A stretch of 64,000 bases of DNA, from positions 152,167,048 to 152,231,047 of the forward strand of contig NC_081407.1 in the NCBI RefSeq assembly GCF_030272615.1, given 5' to 3'. Origin of the DNA: Cryptomeria japonica. Its lineage: Eukaryota; Streptophyta; Pinopsida; Cupressales; Cupressaceae. Position numbers and translations under genes: made by a program. The notes under the pieces were generated by a model. The model saw only the letters and a list, made by a program, of their open reading frames with translations. It was not told the DNA's origin and searched no databases. Positions 22,050 to 34,924 of the stretch are shown here, piece by piece; position 1 is the stretch's first letter, and every line of letters starts with the position of its first letter.

Positions 22050-24850
22050 CTACTTATTAAAATTCATGGCAGAAGAATAAATCTTGAGAAGAGGTTGCAT
22101 ATTGTTTAAAGTCGTAATATCCTATTTTTTTGGGATATGTGTTGTCCTTAGATTTCATAGACTGCTTTGTAGTTTATTCGGCTTGGTCATTTGCAATGGC
22201 ATGAAAGATTGCCCAAGATCGGGGGGCATCACATGCAATACTTATAATGGCTTCAGTGTTGCAGACTACGTGATTTGCTCACAGAGTTTTATTTCTAGAT
22301 TGTTGAAGTTCGATATTGGGGACTGCCCTATTGAGCTGAAATCGGATCCTTCACCTCTTCTTGTTAAACTAGGCATTTCTCCATGTAGTCAACACAATGG
22401 GCAGGTTCACCGCATGCAAAAGATGGGCCCTTCCAAGGGAAAAATCCTTATAAATCAAAAGAATAAAGAAATATTTAGTGCTGATCTTAAGCAACAGTTA
22501 CACAATATGAAGTATAACAGAAAGGTTAAGGTGACCAATAAGATAGGGGCCCACATTCATCGCAGCCAACTAATCCCATTACTCCACAAGGCTCTAAGGT
22601 CATGCAAAAGATCTCAATCTAAGACGAGGGCTGCAAACACTTTTCCGACAAATCCGTGGTATGATGAAGATTGTAAGGCAACCAAGAGATCACTAAAAGA
22701 GGGTGAAATGGACGAAGAGCGCAATAAAAAATATGTAAAATTGGTGCAATAAAAAAAGGAAAAATATGTTCATGAAAGAAGGAAGGAACTAATTTCTCTT
22801 GGAAGGCATAATCCCAAGGTTTTTGGAAGGAGTTGCAGCAAAAGAAAAATAAGAGTGAAAATAGCATTACGGATGCACAATGGTTGGAATATGCCAAGAT
22901 CCTTTATGAACGCACTCATGAGAAAAACTATCCACCTGTTGTTAACACTTCAATGAAACTTTTCACAACAAAGGATATTCACTGAGACATAAAGAATTTA
23001 GCAAGTGGTAAAGCACAGGACATAGATGGGTTACAAGCTGAATTCTTAAAATGGGGAAGCGAGATTCTCGCCCCTCATAATAGGAGAATTTTCAATAACA
23101 TCATTCAAGAAAGGATTCTTGGGGGAATGAACAACTAGTGTGGTCATCCCTCTCTTTAAAAACAGGGATATCGATAACCCTTCTAACTATCGTACGATTA
23201 TGGTCAATCCTCTTTTTGGCAAGCTCTTTGGGAGCATGTTAGAACATAGGATTAACAGCTGGGTAGAGAAGGAGGGTAAAAGGGCTAAAGGGCAGGCATG
23301 TTTCAGGGCAAGACATTCTACCATTGATCATTGCATCACTCTTCGACACTTGATAGAAAAATCTGGAACACTCAAGGTGAGGAAGCTTATTGTTGTTTTG
23401 TGGACTTTAAGAAAGCTTTTGACACGATACCTAGAGATAAACTATGGCATAGAATGGAAGAGCTAGACATACCAGATGGGTATAGAGCTGCAACTCATAG
23501 ATTATATAAGAAGGCTAGAGCTAAAATCAGAACAAGTGAAGGCATGTCAGAGTGTTTTGGCAGTGATATTGGAGTTAAACAGGGCTGCCCTCTATCTCCC
23601 ACGCTTTTTGGGCTATACATTGACAAGTTATAAGCTTGATTAAGCAAAACAGAGGGTGAGGGTGTTCAGTTGGCAGGTTATGTGGTGAAACTCCTTTTGT
23701 ATGCTGATGATCTTATCCTAATTTCAAAAACAGCTCATGGGTTAAGAGAACATTTGAAAGCTTTAGAAGGCCTTTGTCAGGAGGTTGGGATGCAAGTGAA
23801 CATATCCAAGACCAAAGTCATGTTTTTCTCATTAAAAAGAAAAGACAAACAAGTTACCTTTCTTTTTGAAGGTAGTCCATTGGAAATAGTGAAAGAATAC
23901 AAGTACCTTGGGATCGACTTTCACTACAAGCTCAGTTGGGAGACTTGTAGGACAAAAAGGATACAAGGAGGTTGGAAAGCCTCATACTTACTTCAAAATA
24001 GGTGTAGAAAAGCGGAACTTTGAGATTGGAAAACCAAGAAAACCCTTTTTGGTCTTCTAGTCACATCGATTATTCTCTATGGTTGTGAAGTATGGGGTAG
24101 CAACATGTCAAACTGCAATTGGAGGCAACTAGAAAGAATCTAGAAACATTTAATAACAAGCAATCTCAAAGTTAAAAGCACGATTCTGTATGAAATTTTG
24201 TTAGCTGAAGTAGGTACTTTTCCTTTGGAAGCTTCGGCTATAGCCCGATTGATATGTTATTTAAAGAAAGTTGCGAATATGGATAAGCATCACTGGCCTA
24301 AAATGGTTGTGGAAGAGATGCTAAATCAGAAGAAGAAAACCTGGATGAAGTAGAACAACAATTGGATGAACAAGTGGAACATTGATTTGCATGAGTTCCC
24401 TAACACCATTCGTGAAATAAAAAGTTATTTTATTGAAAACTTTCGTATTACCATGCGGACAAAGCAAGCTAGGTGGAAAAAAACATACTACATCAAAGAG
24501 TTTTATCCAGCAAAAGACCACGGTGAAAAAACATATTTAGGGGCTATTAAAGGTAAAACGCGGATGCTAATTGGACAACTGAGAACTGGGTCACACCACC
24601 TTAGATGCGAGACCAGTACGTGGAAGATACCTAAAAAAGCATGGGAGGAAAGAACTTGCATATTCTGCAATAAAGGGGTTGTAGAAACAGAATGACACTA
24701 CATCATGAAGTGCGCGACTTATGAGAACATCCGCACTCAATATGAAAATGGATTAAAGGTTGACAACATGCATCAATTATTTGAACAACATAGACTGCCA
24801 GCCTCCTAGTCAAAATCAGTAGTAGAAGATTAGACAGGAAAAAAAATCTG
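22050..24850 (+). mobile_element. 5'-truncated non-LTR (LINE) retrotransposon
   Basis: The copy holds the C-terminal end of an endonuclease, the reverse transcriptase and a C-terminal zinc motif in order on the plus strand. An A-rich stretch (GGAAAAAAAATC, about 24838-24849) follows. The 5' end is missing. No target-site duplication could be assigned by eye. The clade (L1-like, RTE-like or other) cannot be fixed without a search. Confidence 0.8.
22084..24790 (+). pseudogene. LINE polyprotein: endonuclease end, reverse transcriptase, zinc motif
   Basis: The frame opens in the last part of the APE-type endonuclease (GGITCNTYNGFSVADYVICS, then KSDPSPL, where the family usually has SDH, so the catalytic His is replaced by Pro). 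The reverse transcriptase follows: NLASGKAQDIDGLQAEFLKW near 23000, VDFKKAFDT near 23410, GVKQGCPLSPTLFGLYID near 23575, and the catalytic YADD at 23700-23711. Next come the thumb region, LYGCEVWG near 24080, and a terminal CIFCNK...HYIMKC zinc motif near 24655-24710. Several frameshifts (around 22790-23120 and 23380) and stops (for example 23631, 24022, 24351) break it. TGA at 24693 replaces an expected Trp. It cannot make a functional protein. Confidence 0.85.
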
Positions 24851-27400
24851 AAGATTAATTAAGAATGCTATCCTCGATCCCATAAACTCCTGAATCTCGT
24901 AGACGTCATTAAAATCTTTCATTCATTCTTTCATTCATTTGACCTTGTGAACCTTATTAAAATCCAATGAATCGTACAAAATAGGTGCAGTTATGATGAA
25001 ATCTTTGTGGTAGGAGGTTCTGGGAAATATGTGGAGTTCTTGCACCGTGATTTAAATATAACTTTTAAGATCTGATTGTTCGATCAATACTAAGCAACTA
25101 TGCAGGCAGGATATTTATTCTTTGTTCGTAATGCAGAAACATAGCCTTGCAGCTTCCATATTCGAGTCAGATCATACTCCGTGACTTACCGTAAATGACC
25201 GAAAATTCGTGCCGAATTTATGGTAATTGATGATAATTGTCTGTCACACAAAAGTAGTCAGCACAAATTAGTTGTAGCCGATATTAAAGTAAACTCATTT
25301 GTAATCGCCATGCCAAATATCAGGCATTTCTAAGCCTTTGGTTCCTCGTTGTTGTCTTGCCGTTGTGCTGCAGTAAGAAACAGAGTGTTTGGCCGTAGAA
25401 TGTCGAAACGTCACTTGCTTGCACAGGTATTTAATGATTTCATTTTTCCTGCTTCAGCTTGTTATGCTTGGCTTGAAATTTAAACAACTTAGTTCTAATA
25501 TACATGTGGAAACATTGTGAATTGAATTACTTAATTTCTACAAAGTTCCGATTGTGCCATAATTGCTTTGTTGGGCTTCTTGTGCTTTTGAATTGACGCA
25601 ATTACACAGAACTTTGCATCCGTGACCTAATTCAGGAGATTGTAGATCAAAACAATGCTTTGGGAGAATTCATTTCAAGATGTGATATTCACAAAAACAA
25701 TCTTCACATGCCTGAGGGCTGTGGTTGAGTCGTAGGCAACCAGCTTGAACGTTGTTCCGTCACACTAGTAGCTCCACAATATCTTCGGTACACAGGGATG
25801 GCAGTAATCATCGATATATGGTGTTCCTTTCTGGTTTCCCACCTAGCAAATAAAAGACAAATCTTAGCAGGAGGGAAATATTTTAAAAAGCTTCTGGTCT
25901 CAGTTTTCTTCAAAAGTTCTTATCAGCTATCGCATGGACTGTAAAAAACTCATCTGTATTGTCAACTAGCCATTGGCTTACTGGTGAGAATGCTTGGCTC
26001 ACAAAGAGTTGACCAGGAATCATTTCTTACTAAGTGCAAAGGCAGGACACTCAAAAAAAAATTCTATTTAACTTTCATGCAAAATATAATCATACAACAT
26101 ATCCAATGAGTTTGTAAAATGTTTGGAAAGATTTTTCTATTAGATTTGATCACAAAAAGATTACAGTATCACATCAACATGTGAAGACAACATACATAAA
26201 CTCTTTGACATCTTGTTTTGGAGCGCAAGCCATTTTGGAATGCTGCTGTTATAGACAACCTGATGGGTCTTGCACAACATCTTGGTTACATTGCGCATCA
26301 AGGTGGTCGCTTTATGCAGCAGATTGAATGCGTTGGTCAATTCAGTATCTACCCCACACAATAGATTTGTCTTACACAACATAAGGCTTGTGTTTGGCAT
26401 CTTGCATGGCAAGTTTGTTAGCTTGCACAATTAGGCTGGTGGCTTGCACAACATAAACATCCACAACAGAGGAATTGACAAGGTGAATGGCAAACATCCT
26501 CAACTTCGGTGTATCCTTGCCATGCCATGTCCACCATCAAATAGGTTTAGTTTGAGCTAATGTAGCTCCATCTGTTTTCACCTCTAGTTCTCTTGATGCA
26601 GTAAGAAAACCAACCTCTACCTACAATCTCAAAACCAAATTCAAATAGAGATTCATATTTACAAATAAAAACATAGCCCTTCAACAAATCTATAAATTTT
26701 ACTTCATCAAATCAATGAGTATAAAATGTAGCCTTTCATCGGCCACTTTTCTATTCAACACTACAAATCTCTTTCTAATCTAATCCGCCAACACACTCGC
26801 ATATGTATCTTCTCCTCTGCCTACACTACATGCGATACAAGGTCTCATATATGCTGCATCACAATGTCCAAATCCCAACTCCTGCGTAGCACTTCAATCT
26901 TTTTTCCCCACACTGATTTCTCCACCAAACAGCATGAAGCTTCTTCCTTTGCTCACACCTCCTCTCACTCCTTCGCTGCCATCACAGACAAAATTGGGAA
27001 GTCTCTTCTACGGAGCCACTCACACAATGGCCTTCTTCCCCCCCCCCCCCCACCCCCAAAAAAAAAAGCTATCGCCACCTCTTCAATTTTAAATCTTGTC
27101 TATCATTTAAAAAAAAAACTGAAATCTATTTTTGGGCTGATTCTAATCTTTATGGCCCTCTGTCAATGTTCAGTCCCCAAATTACTGTACCTTTATTTTG
27201 CTGCAAGCCTTATTTATTTCGTGTCCAGAATCTGACCCTACTATTCACCTTCGATGCCCTTTTTGGCTCTCCACTCTTTCAAATCCGTTATCTTCCACTA
27301 CAACCATTTCAAGTGTCTTTAACTAATCAGTCAGAAGACATCCAAAGCAAATTTCAAATTTTAAATTTGAAGCTTCCCCACCTCCACATATGCGTTACTC
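24851..27400. other. Spacer without recognisable gene
   Basis: Short frames only. A phrase at 25400-25430 (ATG through ACAG, then GTATTTAATG) looks like a tiny first exon with a splice donor, but no further exon is visible. The 124-codon plus frame at 26864-27235 is Ser/His-rich, is carried through a C/A homopolymer run and resembles nothing I know. Confidence 0.4.
27038..27070. repeat. Poly(C)/poly(A) low-complexity run
   Basis: A run of about 13 C, then CACCCCC, then about 10 A. It is a mutation-prone tract; its length may be unreliable in an assembly. Confidence 0.85.
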
Positions 27401-27439
27401 TACCATGTCTTTATTTAATTCAGCAACTGTTTCTTTTCT

Positions 27440-28906
27440 TGCATCGATTTCATTTTCTTATTTTGGCACAACTGGCAGGATGCTCCTGCATCATCTCTAA
27501 ATATTGGATTGTGAATATTAGTAAATGCAAGCCATTGCGTGTGAAGTAAAGTTGACTCCGAACTTGAATACATCTTTTGAAGGGCCTTCATTAATCCTTC
27601 TTTCACCTTTTTTTATCACAACAAGGCAGCCTCCCAGCATAGGCGCATACCATTTGGGATTTAGAGGAAAGGCTGCTATATGAAGTAGGGTGTTTATAGT
27701 GTAACACCTCTTCATCATAATGGGCTTGATATGCTACTCATATAATTCATATTAATGTTTTTATCACAAATTGCTTATTTCGTCTACCCAAGCATGTTGT
27801 CAAATGTCTCATAAATTTCTTCAAGATTAGGAGAGTTTGTATCAACACATCTAATGACATCTACAATAGGTGAGATGAAAGAGAAAACATATTTACAAAC
27901 AAAAATTTTAAAAAAGAAGAAGACTCAAATGACAAAGAGTGAATGCTAATAAAAAAACGAATAAGATTATTAATTTACAAACATTAATAAATTAATAAAA
28001 AATCAGAAATTTATTCCCTCACTATGAACATTCAATCGTCATCAAGGATCTTTTATTTGACACCTTTTCCTTCAACAATGTTTGCATTAGTCCATCTACG
28101 TCACTTTGGATTAATCATCATCAATTGTAGAGCATCTTGCACATAAGGCATCCTCTCATACAAAAACGAAAAAATTGGCATATCTAGCTTTTGCAAGTAT
28201 GAGGAACTCCTTCCTCGAAATAGTCCTAAAGAGAAGTGAGGTGTGGTAGTTGCAAATGAACACTTGAATATCTCTAGCTTTTGTCACCACTTGCTTCATC
28301 CAATATATCTTTTGTATGTCTTTCAATGCATTATTCAATACATTAACACAACATGGGGACTAAAAGATGTGCTAGTAAGCATCCTCCATCTTCATGTTAG
28401 CTAATTTGCACAAGTGCCAAATTAGTGACCACCTATACAACATTTGAGGCCCCAACATTTGGAAGTCCGCATCCTTGCACTTTCCTAAACAATCAACAAC
28501 TCTAAGAAAATAAGTGTCAATTGCACATATGACTATGATGTTGATGAGTGACCAATGTCTAATATCGGTCTTCGCATCTATGTCAATAGACCAACCTGTC
28601 CTAATCCAAGTCTACCTCATATCCTCCACCAAGTTCACCTTAGAATATTCTTTATCAAGGAGGGTAGTGCATAGTTTATGTTCTCTAGAAGCTTAAATGG
28701 GGGACCAATAGAAGGCATCTTTGAACATTTGTTTGAAAGAGGATGTGCCACATGGGATGGCATGGGCATACAAATTTTTTTGGGCAATTGCCACATCTTG
28801 TGCTTTATCGAAAATACCTGCAATTGTCCATGACTTCTCACTACCACTAGCCTTTTATTTTTTTCATGTGGAGACACCATCACTAGCACTAGCAACCATG
28901 GATGAC
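27440..28906 (-). pseudogene. hAT-type transposase (DUF659), 3' portion, interrupted
   Basis: Reading leftwards from 28906, a broken frame gives AIPCGTSSFKQMFKDAFYW, LCTTLLDKEYSKVNLVEDM, RTGWSIDIDAKTDIRHWSLI and FLRVVDCLGKCKDADFQML. It then gives NNALKDIQKIYWMKQVVTKA and YHTSLLFRTISRKEFLILAK. This order matches the DUF659 domain of plant zf-BED hAT transposases. A non-coding gap near 27880-28010 may be an intron. It continues with PIVDVIRCVDTNSPNLEEIY near 27850 and NTLLHIAAFPLNPKWY near 27690. Stops (28377 region TAG in HIF*SP, 28696 region) and frameshifts inactivate it. The 5' part lies at 51863-51985, cut off by the 23-kb insertion. Confidence 0.8.
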
Positions 28907-28911
28907 ATAGT

Positions 28912-30008
28912 TGTAATGTCCCCTAATGGGACCCTCATATATTCTGACCTAGAATCACAATTTTAGTGCATAGTAAATAGAATAGAGGGACACTATTGTC
29001 AACTAAAGCTTACAACAGTTTAGTCAACATTTCCATTATGCTATGATAGATCATATATGCGACATTCTTTATATATTGCCCAGTTTATATGAAGGATTCA
29101 ACAACCCTTTCTCTCCCTACACCTGTCCCAATTAAGGAGCTCAAGGAGAATCACACAAGCCGCCTCAAGTCTATCCCTCTCCAACAAGCCCAAGAGCACC
29201 AAGGACCTCATCAACTTGGCCTCTTGGCCCACACTTGGGGTTGGCATACCTGCTGGAGCCTAGTTCTCTTGCTTCCTTGTATTCTACCTCCATAATTGGA
29301 TGGTGAGATTGAAAGGTGTTACAGACTCCATCATATAATTTACTTAATAATCCTATGAAAAGTTAGTGATAGAAAGGCATTATTACACTGTCATACATAT
29401 TGCAGTCTATATTAATATTACTTTTAAATTCTGCATAAGAACATTATGAGGCATCATATATTAAGCATACATATTAAGCACATCACCATGCATACCACCA
29501 AGAACAAAGATGTTACTGCCTGTAACTTAATAACAGTTCTGATCTGATCTGATCGATGGTGATGTCACTGGATGCTTTTGATTCTTTTCCTTTGTATCTC
29601 TCAATGTGAGGGAGAGGTCACACCTCTTCATCATGTATGCCCTTTGGCAAGAGACACACCCTTTCGCCATTAGCACCCTTTGAAAGAGTGCAACTCTTCA
29701 TTATTTCTGCCCTTTGAAAGGGACACAACCTTTCACAATCAGATCTGCACTTCTTATTCAAATCAGATCTGCACTTCTGTTTCCCAAAATTATCCCCTCT
29801 CAAATGAGGTACTCTTCTCCCTTTTATATCTCATGTTGAGGGAGTCACAACTTTTTAGTCCATGTCTTTTGATCATTCATTAACTTAATTAAATTTCAAT
29901 TATATTCTTTTATATTTTAATTTTAATTTTATTTTTTATTCTTGTGAATTTTAATTTTTTTATTATTATTATTATTTGCCAATAAATTCTTCAAAGCGGG
30001 GACATTAC
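28912..30008 (+). mobile_element. Solo LTR inserted in the hAT pseudogene, its last base now at 51857
   Basis: The LTR starts TGTAATGTCCCC at 28912 and ends GGGGACATTACA, a perfect 12-bp terminal inverted repeat. The final ATTAC was duplicated by the next insertion, so the closing A is at 51857. The target duplication is ATAGT at 28907-28911 and 51858-51862, and removing the insert restores the hAT frame region. Length is about 1.1 kb. TATATATT at 29070-29077 would drive plus-strand transcription. The distal part (29600-29830) has repeated CCCTTTGAAAG and CAGATCTGCACTTCT words. No internal region remains, so it is a solo LTR. The 69-codon frame at 29089-29295 is not a recognised gene. Confidence 0.8.
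29070..29077 (+). promoter_or_regulatory. TATA box of the solo LTR
   Basis: TTTATATATTGCCCAG about 160 bp into the LTR is the best TATA candidate for plus-strand transcription. Confidence 0.4.
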
Positions 30009-31363
30009 TGTAATGTCCCCTTCTCCATAACGGACAAATGTAGTAGAGGATTAGCCTATAATGTGGCCCTCATAGGCTAATGAGGATGGTTAGAGGGTCT
30101 CCTGAGGATTGTTTCATCTCCAACATTTAGAGATTTATGGATTTGGCCTTCGCTCGATATCATTTGGACCTTGTTTGCCATACTTACTATTTATGGTAAG
30201 TCAAAAGTAATAGTGATGGACCCTTTCGATATTTAGAAAGTGTATTTGGTCACATGGGGAATTAGGAGAAGAGACTCGTGCTTCAGACGACATATTAAAA
30301 TGTTGTGTACTTAGGGAGATATTAATATTTTTGTGGCCAAATCAATATTTTTTCATTAAATGGCTTATCGTAAAGTTATAAATTAACTTTATAATAAAAT
30401 CACTTAAGTGAGGGTCTAGACGTCATGAGAAGGGGCCAAAATATTTAATTAATTTATGTGCACTCTTCCCTAGGTGGGTGAATTTAATTATTATTGCCAA
30501 GTTATAACATTTAATGTTAAATTAAGAGCTTTATGGGAGAAATCGAACTTGTTTGGGAAGCACATATATATTCAAGAAGTTCGAACTTGAGCATTCATTC
30601 TTGGCATTCTACTTGATGAAATTTCATTCTGGAGAGCAACAGAGACGAGGGCTTCTGAGTTGCAGCAAACAGGGCATTGGAGAACAAACAATCTTCAGTG
30701 TTACAGCCTTATGAGTTGGTGAAATACCCACTGAGTTTGGCTTCATCTAGGAGCCATTATTGAGTAGATTGGTATTAAGAAATTCAGGGTTTTAATCAGT
30801 TTAATTCAGATTTCCATTGGAGAGTTCTTAAGGCAGCAAAAAAGGGGTTTCTAGGTCCCATTTCCAGCTTGTACGATCTGGTTTTGGGTGTTCATACTGC
30901 TGCAAACAAGGCGTGGAAGCATAAACAGTTCTATCTCCCACATAGAAGTTGCAATAATTTTCAGTTTGGACAAGGAAGAGGGTGGCTAGCAGCATTGAAG
31001 ACTTTGGCACTACATGCATGATCATTACTCATCAATACATGGTGATTTTCACCTCATATCTAGTTGCTTTTTCGACTGGGAGGCATTAAGTCAAAATCTG
31101 ATTTCATACTGGTATGCAAGTGTCTATCATTATTCTAGAAACCAATGAAATAAAGTTACACTAATGATTCCTATCTACATTATTGTCTGATCAGTGTAGT
31201 TTTAGAATTTATTTGAAGTTTATGTGCATTGCTTTTTCATTATCATATATCCTCAAAACACATAAATAAATAAATAACAAAACTCAAAAGAAAACCAAAA
31301 ACAATCAGCAAACCTCCAGTATTCATTAAAATTTCAGTGGTTGGAAGACAAGGGGTCTTTATA
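30009..31363 (+). repeat. 5' LTR of the outer chromovirus
   Basis: Starts TGTAATGTCCCC and ends GGGGTCTTTATA; the terminal CA has become TA. Length is about 1355 bp. ACATATATATTC near 30563-30573 is the likely TATA box. It is collinear with 50480-51851. Confidence 0.92.
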
Positions 31364-31364
31364 G

Positions 31365-31377
31365 TGGTATCAAAGCC
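31365..31377 (+). other. Primer-binding site, initiator tRNA-Met type
   Basis: TGGTATCAAAGCC begins two bases after the 5' LTR. It differs by one base (G to A) from TGGTATCAGAGCC, the usual plant site for initiator methionine tRNA. Confidence 0.85.
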
Positions 31378-31418
31378 AACATCCTGCCATCCTGTGATTA
31401 GCTTGATGCAATTGTTAG

Positions 31419-32904
31419 ATGAGTGACAGAGATATTAGATATTACAACAGGGAACAAAGAAGACAGCAGTATCATAACCCACAGGTACCTAAAGTTGAAA
31501 CGTTTTCAGAAGTTTTGAGAGAAAGGGAAAAAGATAAGGGAGCTCCAAACATGGTAGAAGAAGATAAGGATGCCAGAATCGATAGGAAATTCGACACCTT
31601 GATTGACTTGATCTCACGGCTGCTAGGGAAAATGGAACAGTCACACAATAATCAGTAACCTGATCCAAACCAAATCATCAAAACAATTCAGGGGAAAGTA
31701 GTGGTATTCGTGGGAGTGGCAGCAACAATGAAGCGGAAGGCGTTGGAAGAGATATAACAGTCAATCAGCGTGATACCTTAACTAGAGGATCAGCCTCTAG
31801 ACCTCTTTTTCCTACCTTCACCCCACGTGAGGAGCAACCACATGTTGCTGACCTTGTACCGTATGCAGATGAAGCACGATAGGCATATTTGGAATATACC
31901 ACCTTACCTCCTGATTTGAGAGAACACTGGACCTTTGATCAGTTCATGAATCAAAGGAGCAGGAGAAATGGTGGAAGAAATGAATATCATGCCCCAGCAT
32001 GAACTGATTATCAACAGACTCTTGGCAAGATTACCATGCCGTATTTTGATGGGAGTGACAAATGTACATCTAGAGCATGGGTACAAAAGTTAGATAACTA
32101 TCTATCATTGAGACCGATGCCTGAATAGGATGCCATTAGATTTGCTACACTGCATTTGGAGGGTGCTGCTCATGATTGGTGGTACCATGGTTTAATCACA
32201 CTAGGTCACAATCACATCACCACCTATGCAGAGTTCACTGACAAGTTGATAGATTGGTTTGATTGTAAGGATCCTGAGATGTACTTCAGGGAGTTGGCAC
32301 AGCTGAAACAGGTGGGTAACTTAGAGGCATACATTGGGGAATTTCAGAGACTTGAAGAGATGGTGCTGAGCATTTTGGAGAGAAGACTGGTTATTTTATT
32401 CATAGAGGGATTGTTGGAGCCCTTGAGAGGTTGGATTAAGGCATTTGATCCACCCTCCTTGATGGAAGCAATGAAAAAAACATGAAGCATGGAACTAGCT
32501 ACACCTAGAAGCAAGTTTCCACCTAAGTTTTCCTCTTCAAACAAAGATATTAAATTTCCATCAAGAAGACCAGAAAAATCAGACTTTAAAAATAAATTTC
32601 CTATGGGCAAAAATCAGGAGAGTTTGAATGATTTGAGAAGGAAAAAGTTATGTTTTTGGTTTAAGGCACCTTACACACCCGAGTATGAGTGTCCACTGAG
32701 GCCTAAGGCCAAGGCCAAGCAAATGGAATGGGTTTATGCACATGATGATAATTCTGATTTTTCAGATCAGCAGACTGAGCATGAGGATTCTGAGACAAAA
32801 AAGGCTTCAGATTTATCTAAGAATGAGTTAGAAGGCAAAGGACCTACTATGTGCATTTCTTCCTTATATCAAGCGGGTACTTTCAGGATGCGAGGATTGT
32901 TAGC
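31419..32904 (+). pseudogene. Chromovirus gag, broken
   Basis: Gag starts MSDRDIRYYNREQRRQQY at 31419. A frameshift lies between about 31660 and 32150. The Retrotrans_gag core is clear at about 32030-32460 (KLDNYLSLRPMP, HLEGAAHDWWYHGLITLGHN, FRELAQLKQVGNLEAYIGEF, RRLVILFIEGLLEPLRGWIK). The C-terminal zinc knuckle near 32645-32700 has lost ligands: it reads CFWFKAPYTPEYEC, where the relative has a Cys/His knuckle. Stops include TAA 31656, TAG 31879, TGA about 32000, TAG 32128 and TGA 32483. The frame stops at 32904, where the next element is inserted, and resumes in the protease at 41684. Confidence 0.9.
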
Positions 32905-32909
32905 AGGGC

Positions 32910-34924
32910 TATAATATCCCCAACAATTTTTTTGATTTTTCAACAAGATTAGAAGCACAACAACACTTGTTAGGGTTAGAGAAATGAAATCCAAACCAAC
33001 TAGAAAAAACCCTACACCTTTTGATCACCGAGAGCCCAAACTGGGAGGGTGAGAGCATATGGTAGTAGGGGATCGTTAGTTGCAAACTGCTGAAAGTACT
33101 GATTACAATAATGGGCGGCAAGCCAGCCCCTTCCACTCTCTAGCGGGATAGAAGCAAGAAAGCTCGGCGGTAAACCAGCCAAGGAGAAACAAGAACATAA
33201 CCAAGCATGAATCACTCTACCACATATCTCAGCGGGAGGATGAACACAAACAACAAACTCAACTCAACCGCTTATGTAGCAGAAGGACCATTACAAAAAA
33301 AAATCACTCGACTGCTTATGCAGCAGGAGGATAGAATTACAAATATCAAATGTAGGCGGCAAACCAGCCTCTTCCACTTTTCAACGGGGTATGCTTTACA
33401 ATCCAGAAGTGGTTGATAGTACTACTATTCAACCTTATAATATAGAGAGAAATGATTAGAATAGAAGAACAATGTTGATCACAAATGATAGCTACCTCTA
33501 AAACCAACTCAAACATAAAGCAACTACTGTTGTTCTTTATTCCGAAAGTCAATCACACGTAGACCAGCCACTACCAAAAACACCAAAATGCTCATAACTA
33601 ACTCAAATCTATTTGAAATCACACCAAATTAAAAAAAATGACTAATATGACATGAGCGAACATTTTAGAACCTCAAACCTGCAACTTCAAAGTCTGAAAT
33701 CAGATGCACGCATTCCAAGGCAGCTAGGGAAGGGGCGTCCCGACAGAAAAGTTCGACCAGCAATATAAAATTAAGATCAGCAAACTATCTTTTGTGATGG
33801 AGTACGTCATCGCCTATGGTAAAGAGAAAATCAAAGCCAATACCCATATTGAAACACTCAACAGGCAGGGAGGTACGAATGAAAGATTGCTTCCAACACA
33901 CCAAAAACACAACAGCAATTAGAAAACTGAAAATGTAATAGCAAACTCCATCACTTTGAAACTCAATCTACTCCTCTGAATGAGAAATAGGCTCTCTCAC
34001 AGCTAGGTGCTATCTCTCAAGCACGAAATTGGTACAAGCTAGGAAGCACGCAACTTCGAAGCAAAGGTCTGGCACAATTTTGGCAGCACTTCGTTATGAA
34101 AATGTTCAAAGATCATCAAATGAGAGACCAAACTCTCATTTATAGATTATGAGACCCCAAATTCACCTCCAAATGGCGTCCAAATTACAACTTCCTCATT
34201 TGCATTTTATTTGCCACGTCCTCATGTGTTTGGTGTCCAACTCCTGGGCAAAAAGTTCGAACTTTTTCCTTGGTGTATGACATACAACTTAAAACATAAT
34301 AAACTCATGAAATATGCCTCCTTTTCTCACGCCACTGACTTTGGAAAAATATAATATTTTTAGGTGCAAAATATTTTTCCATAAATCGTCCAAAAAACAT
34401 TAAATATTAACTTTAGCATAAAGTAATAATATCTAATAAATCACTGAAATTCTAATACTGGCTGTGCCAAATTGAATTGATGGGTTGAAATGCCAAAAAC
34501 CAACAATTGGACTAGGTCGGGGCTTTGAACTGCACTGCTAAAAATAGAACTGCCTGAAATGACACTTAATAAAAATAGTAAGTCCCGAAAACAACTCCAA
34601 ACGACTTGATTTTTGGACCATGAGAAGAGCTCAAAAAACTCAGAATAATCTCAAAACCCTTACAACTGCGACCAACTTACTAAAAATAGTAAGTTCTGAA
34701 TTCCTCTCAAAACTGAATGCATGTTATATCACTGTGAAGCTCTCGAAAACCCCAGAAGGAATCCATGAATGAAGTTGCAGAAGCCCTACCGGATAAGCAC
34801 CAATTAGATCATACAAAGCTCCACAAAAATAGGAAACCCTAATTCTTCATTCCGATTAGCCTATGGGTCTCCGGGATAGGCCAATGGATCACTGATTACT
34901 CCTCATTGAGAAGGGGACATTACA
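32910..34924 (-). repeat. 3' LTR of the nested chromovirus (left copy)
   Basis: On the plus strand it reads TATAATATCCCC at the left end (the right copy has TGTAATATCCCC) and GGGGACATTACA at the right end. A minus-strand TATA box (CTATAAATGAG) lies at about 34137-34144. Confidence 0.92.

Noticed and set aside
25412-25440. Tiny ATG exon followed by a GTATTT donor
   Set aside because: Nine codons only, a weak donor and no downstream exon; chance is likely.
26864-27235. 124-codon plus frame beginning MSKSQLLRSTSIFFP
   Set aside because: It depends on a poly(C)/poly(A) run for its middle part and shows no domain or splice context.
29089-29295. 69-codon plus frame inside the solo LTR
   Set aside because: It lies in the transcribed LTR region without a domain and is not expected to be coding.
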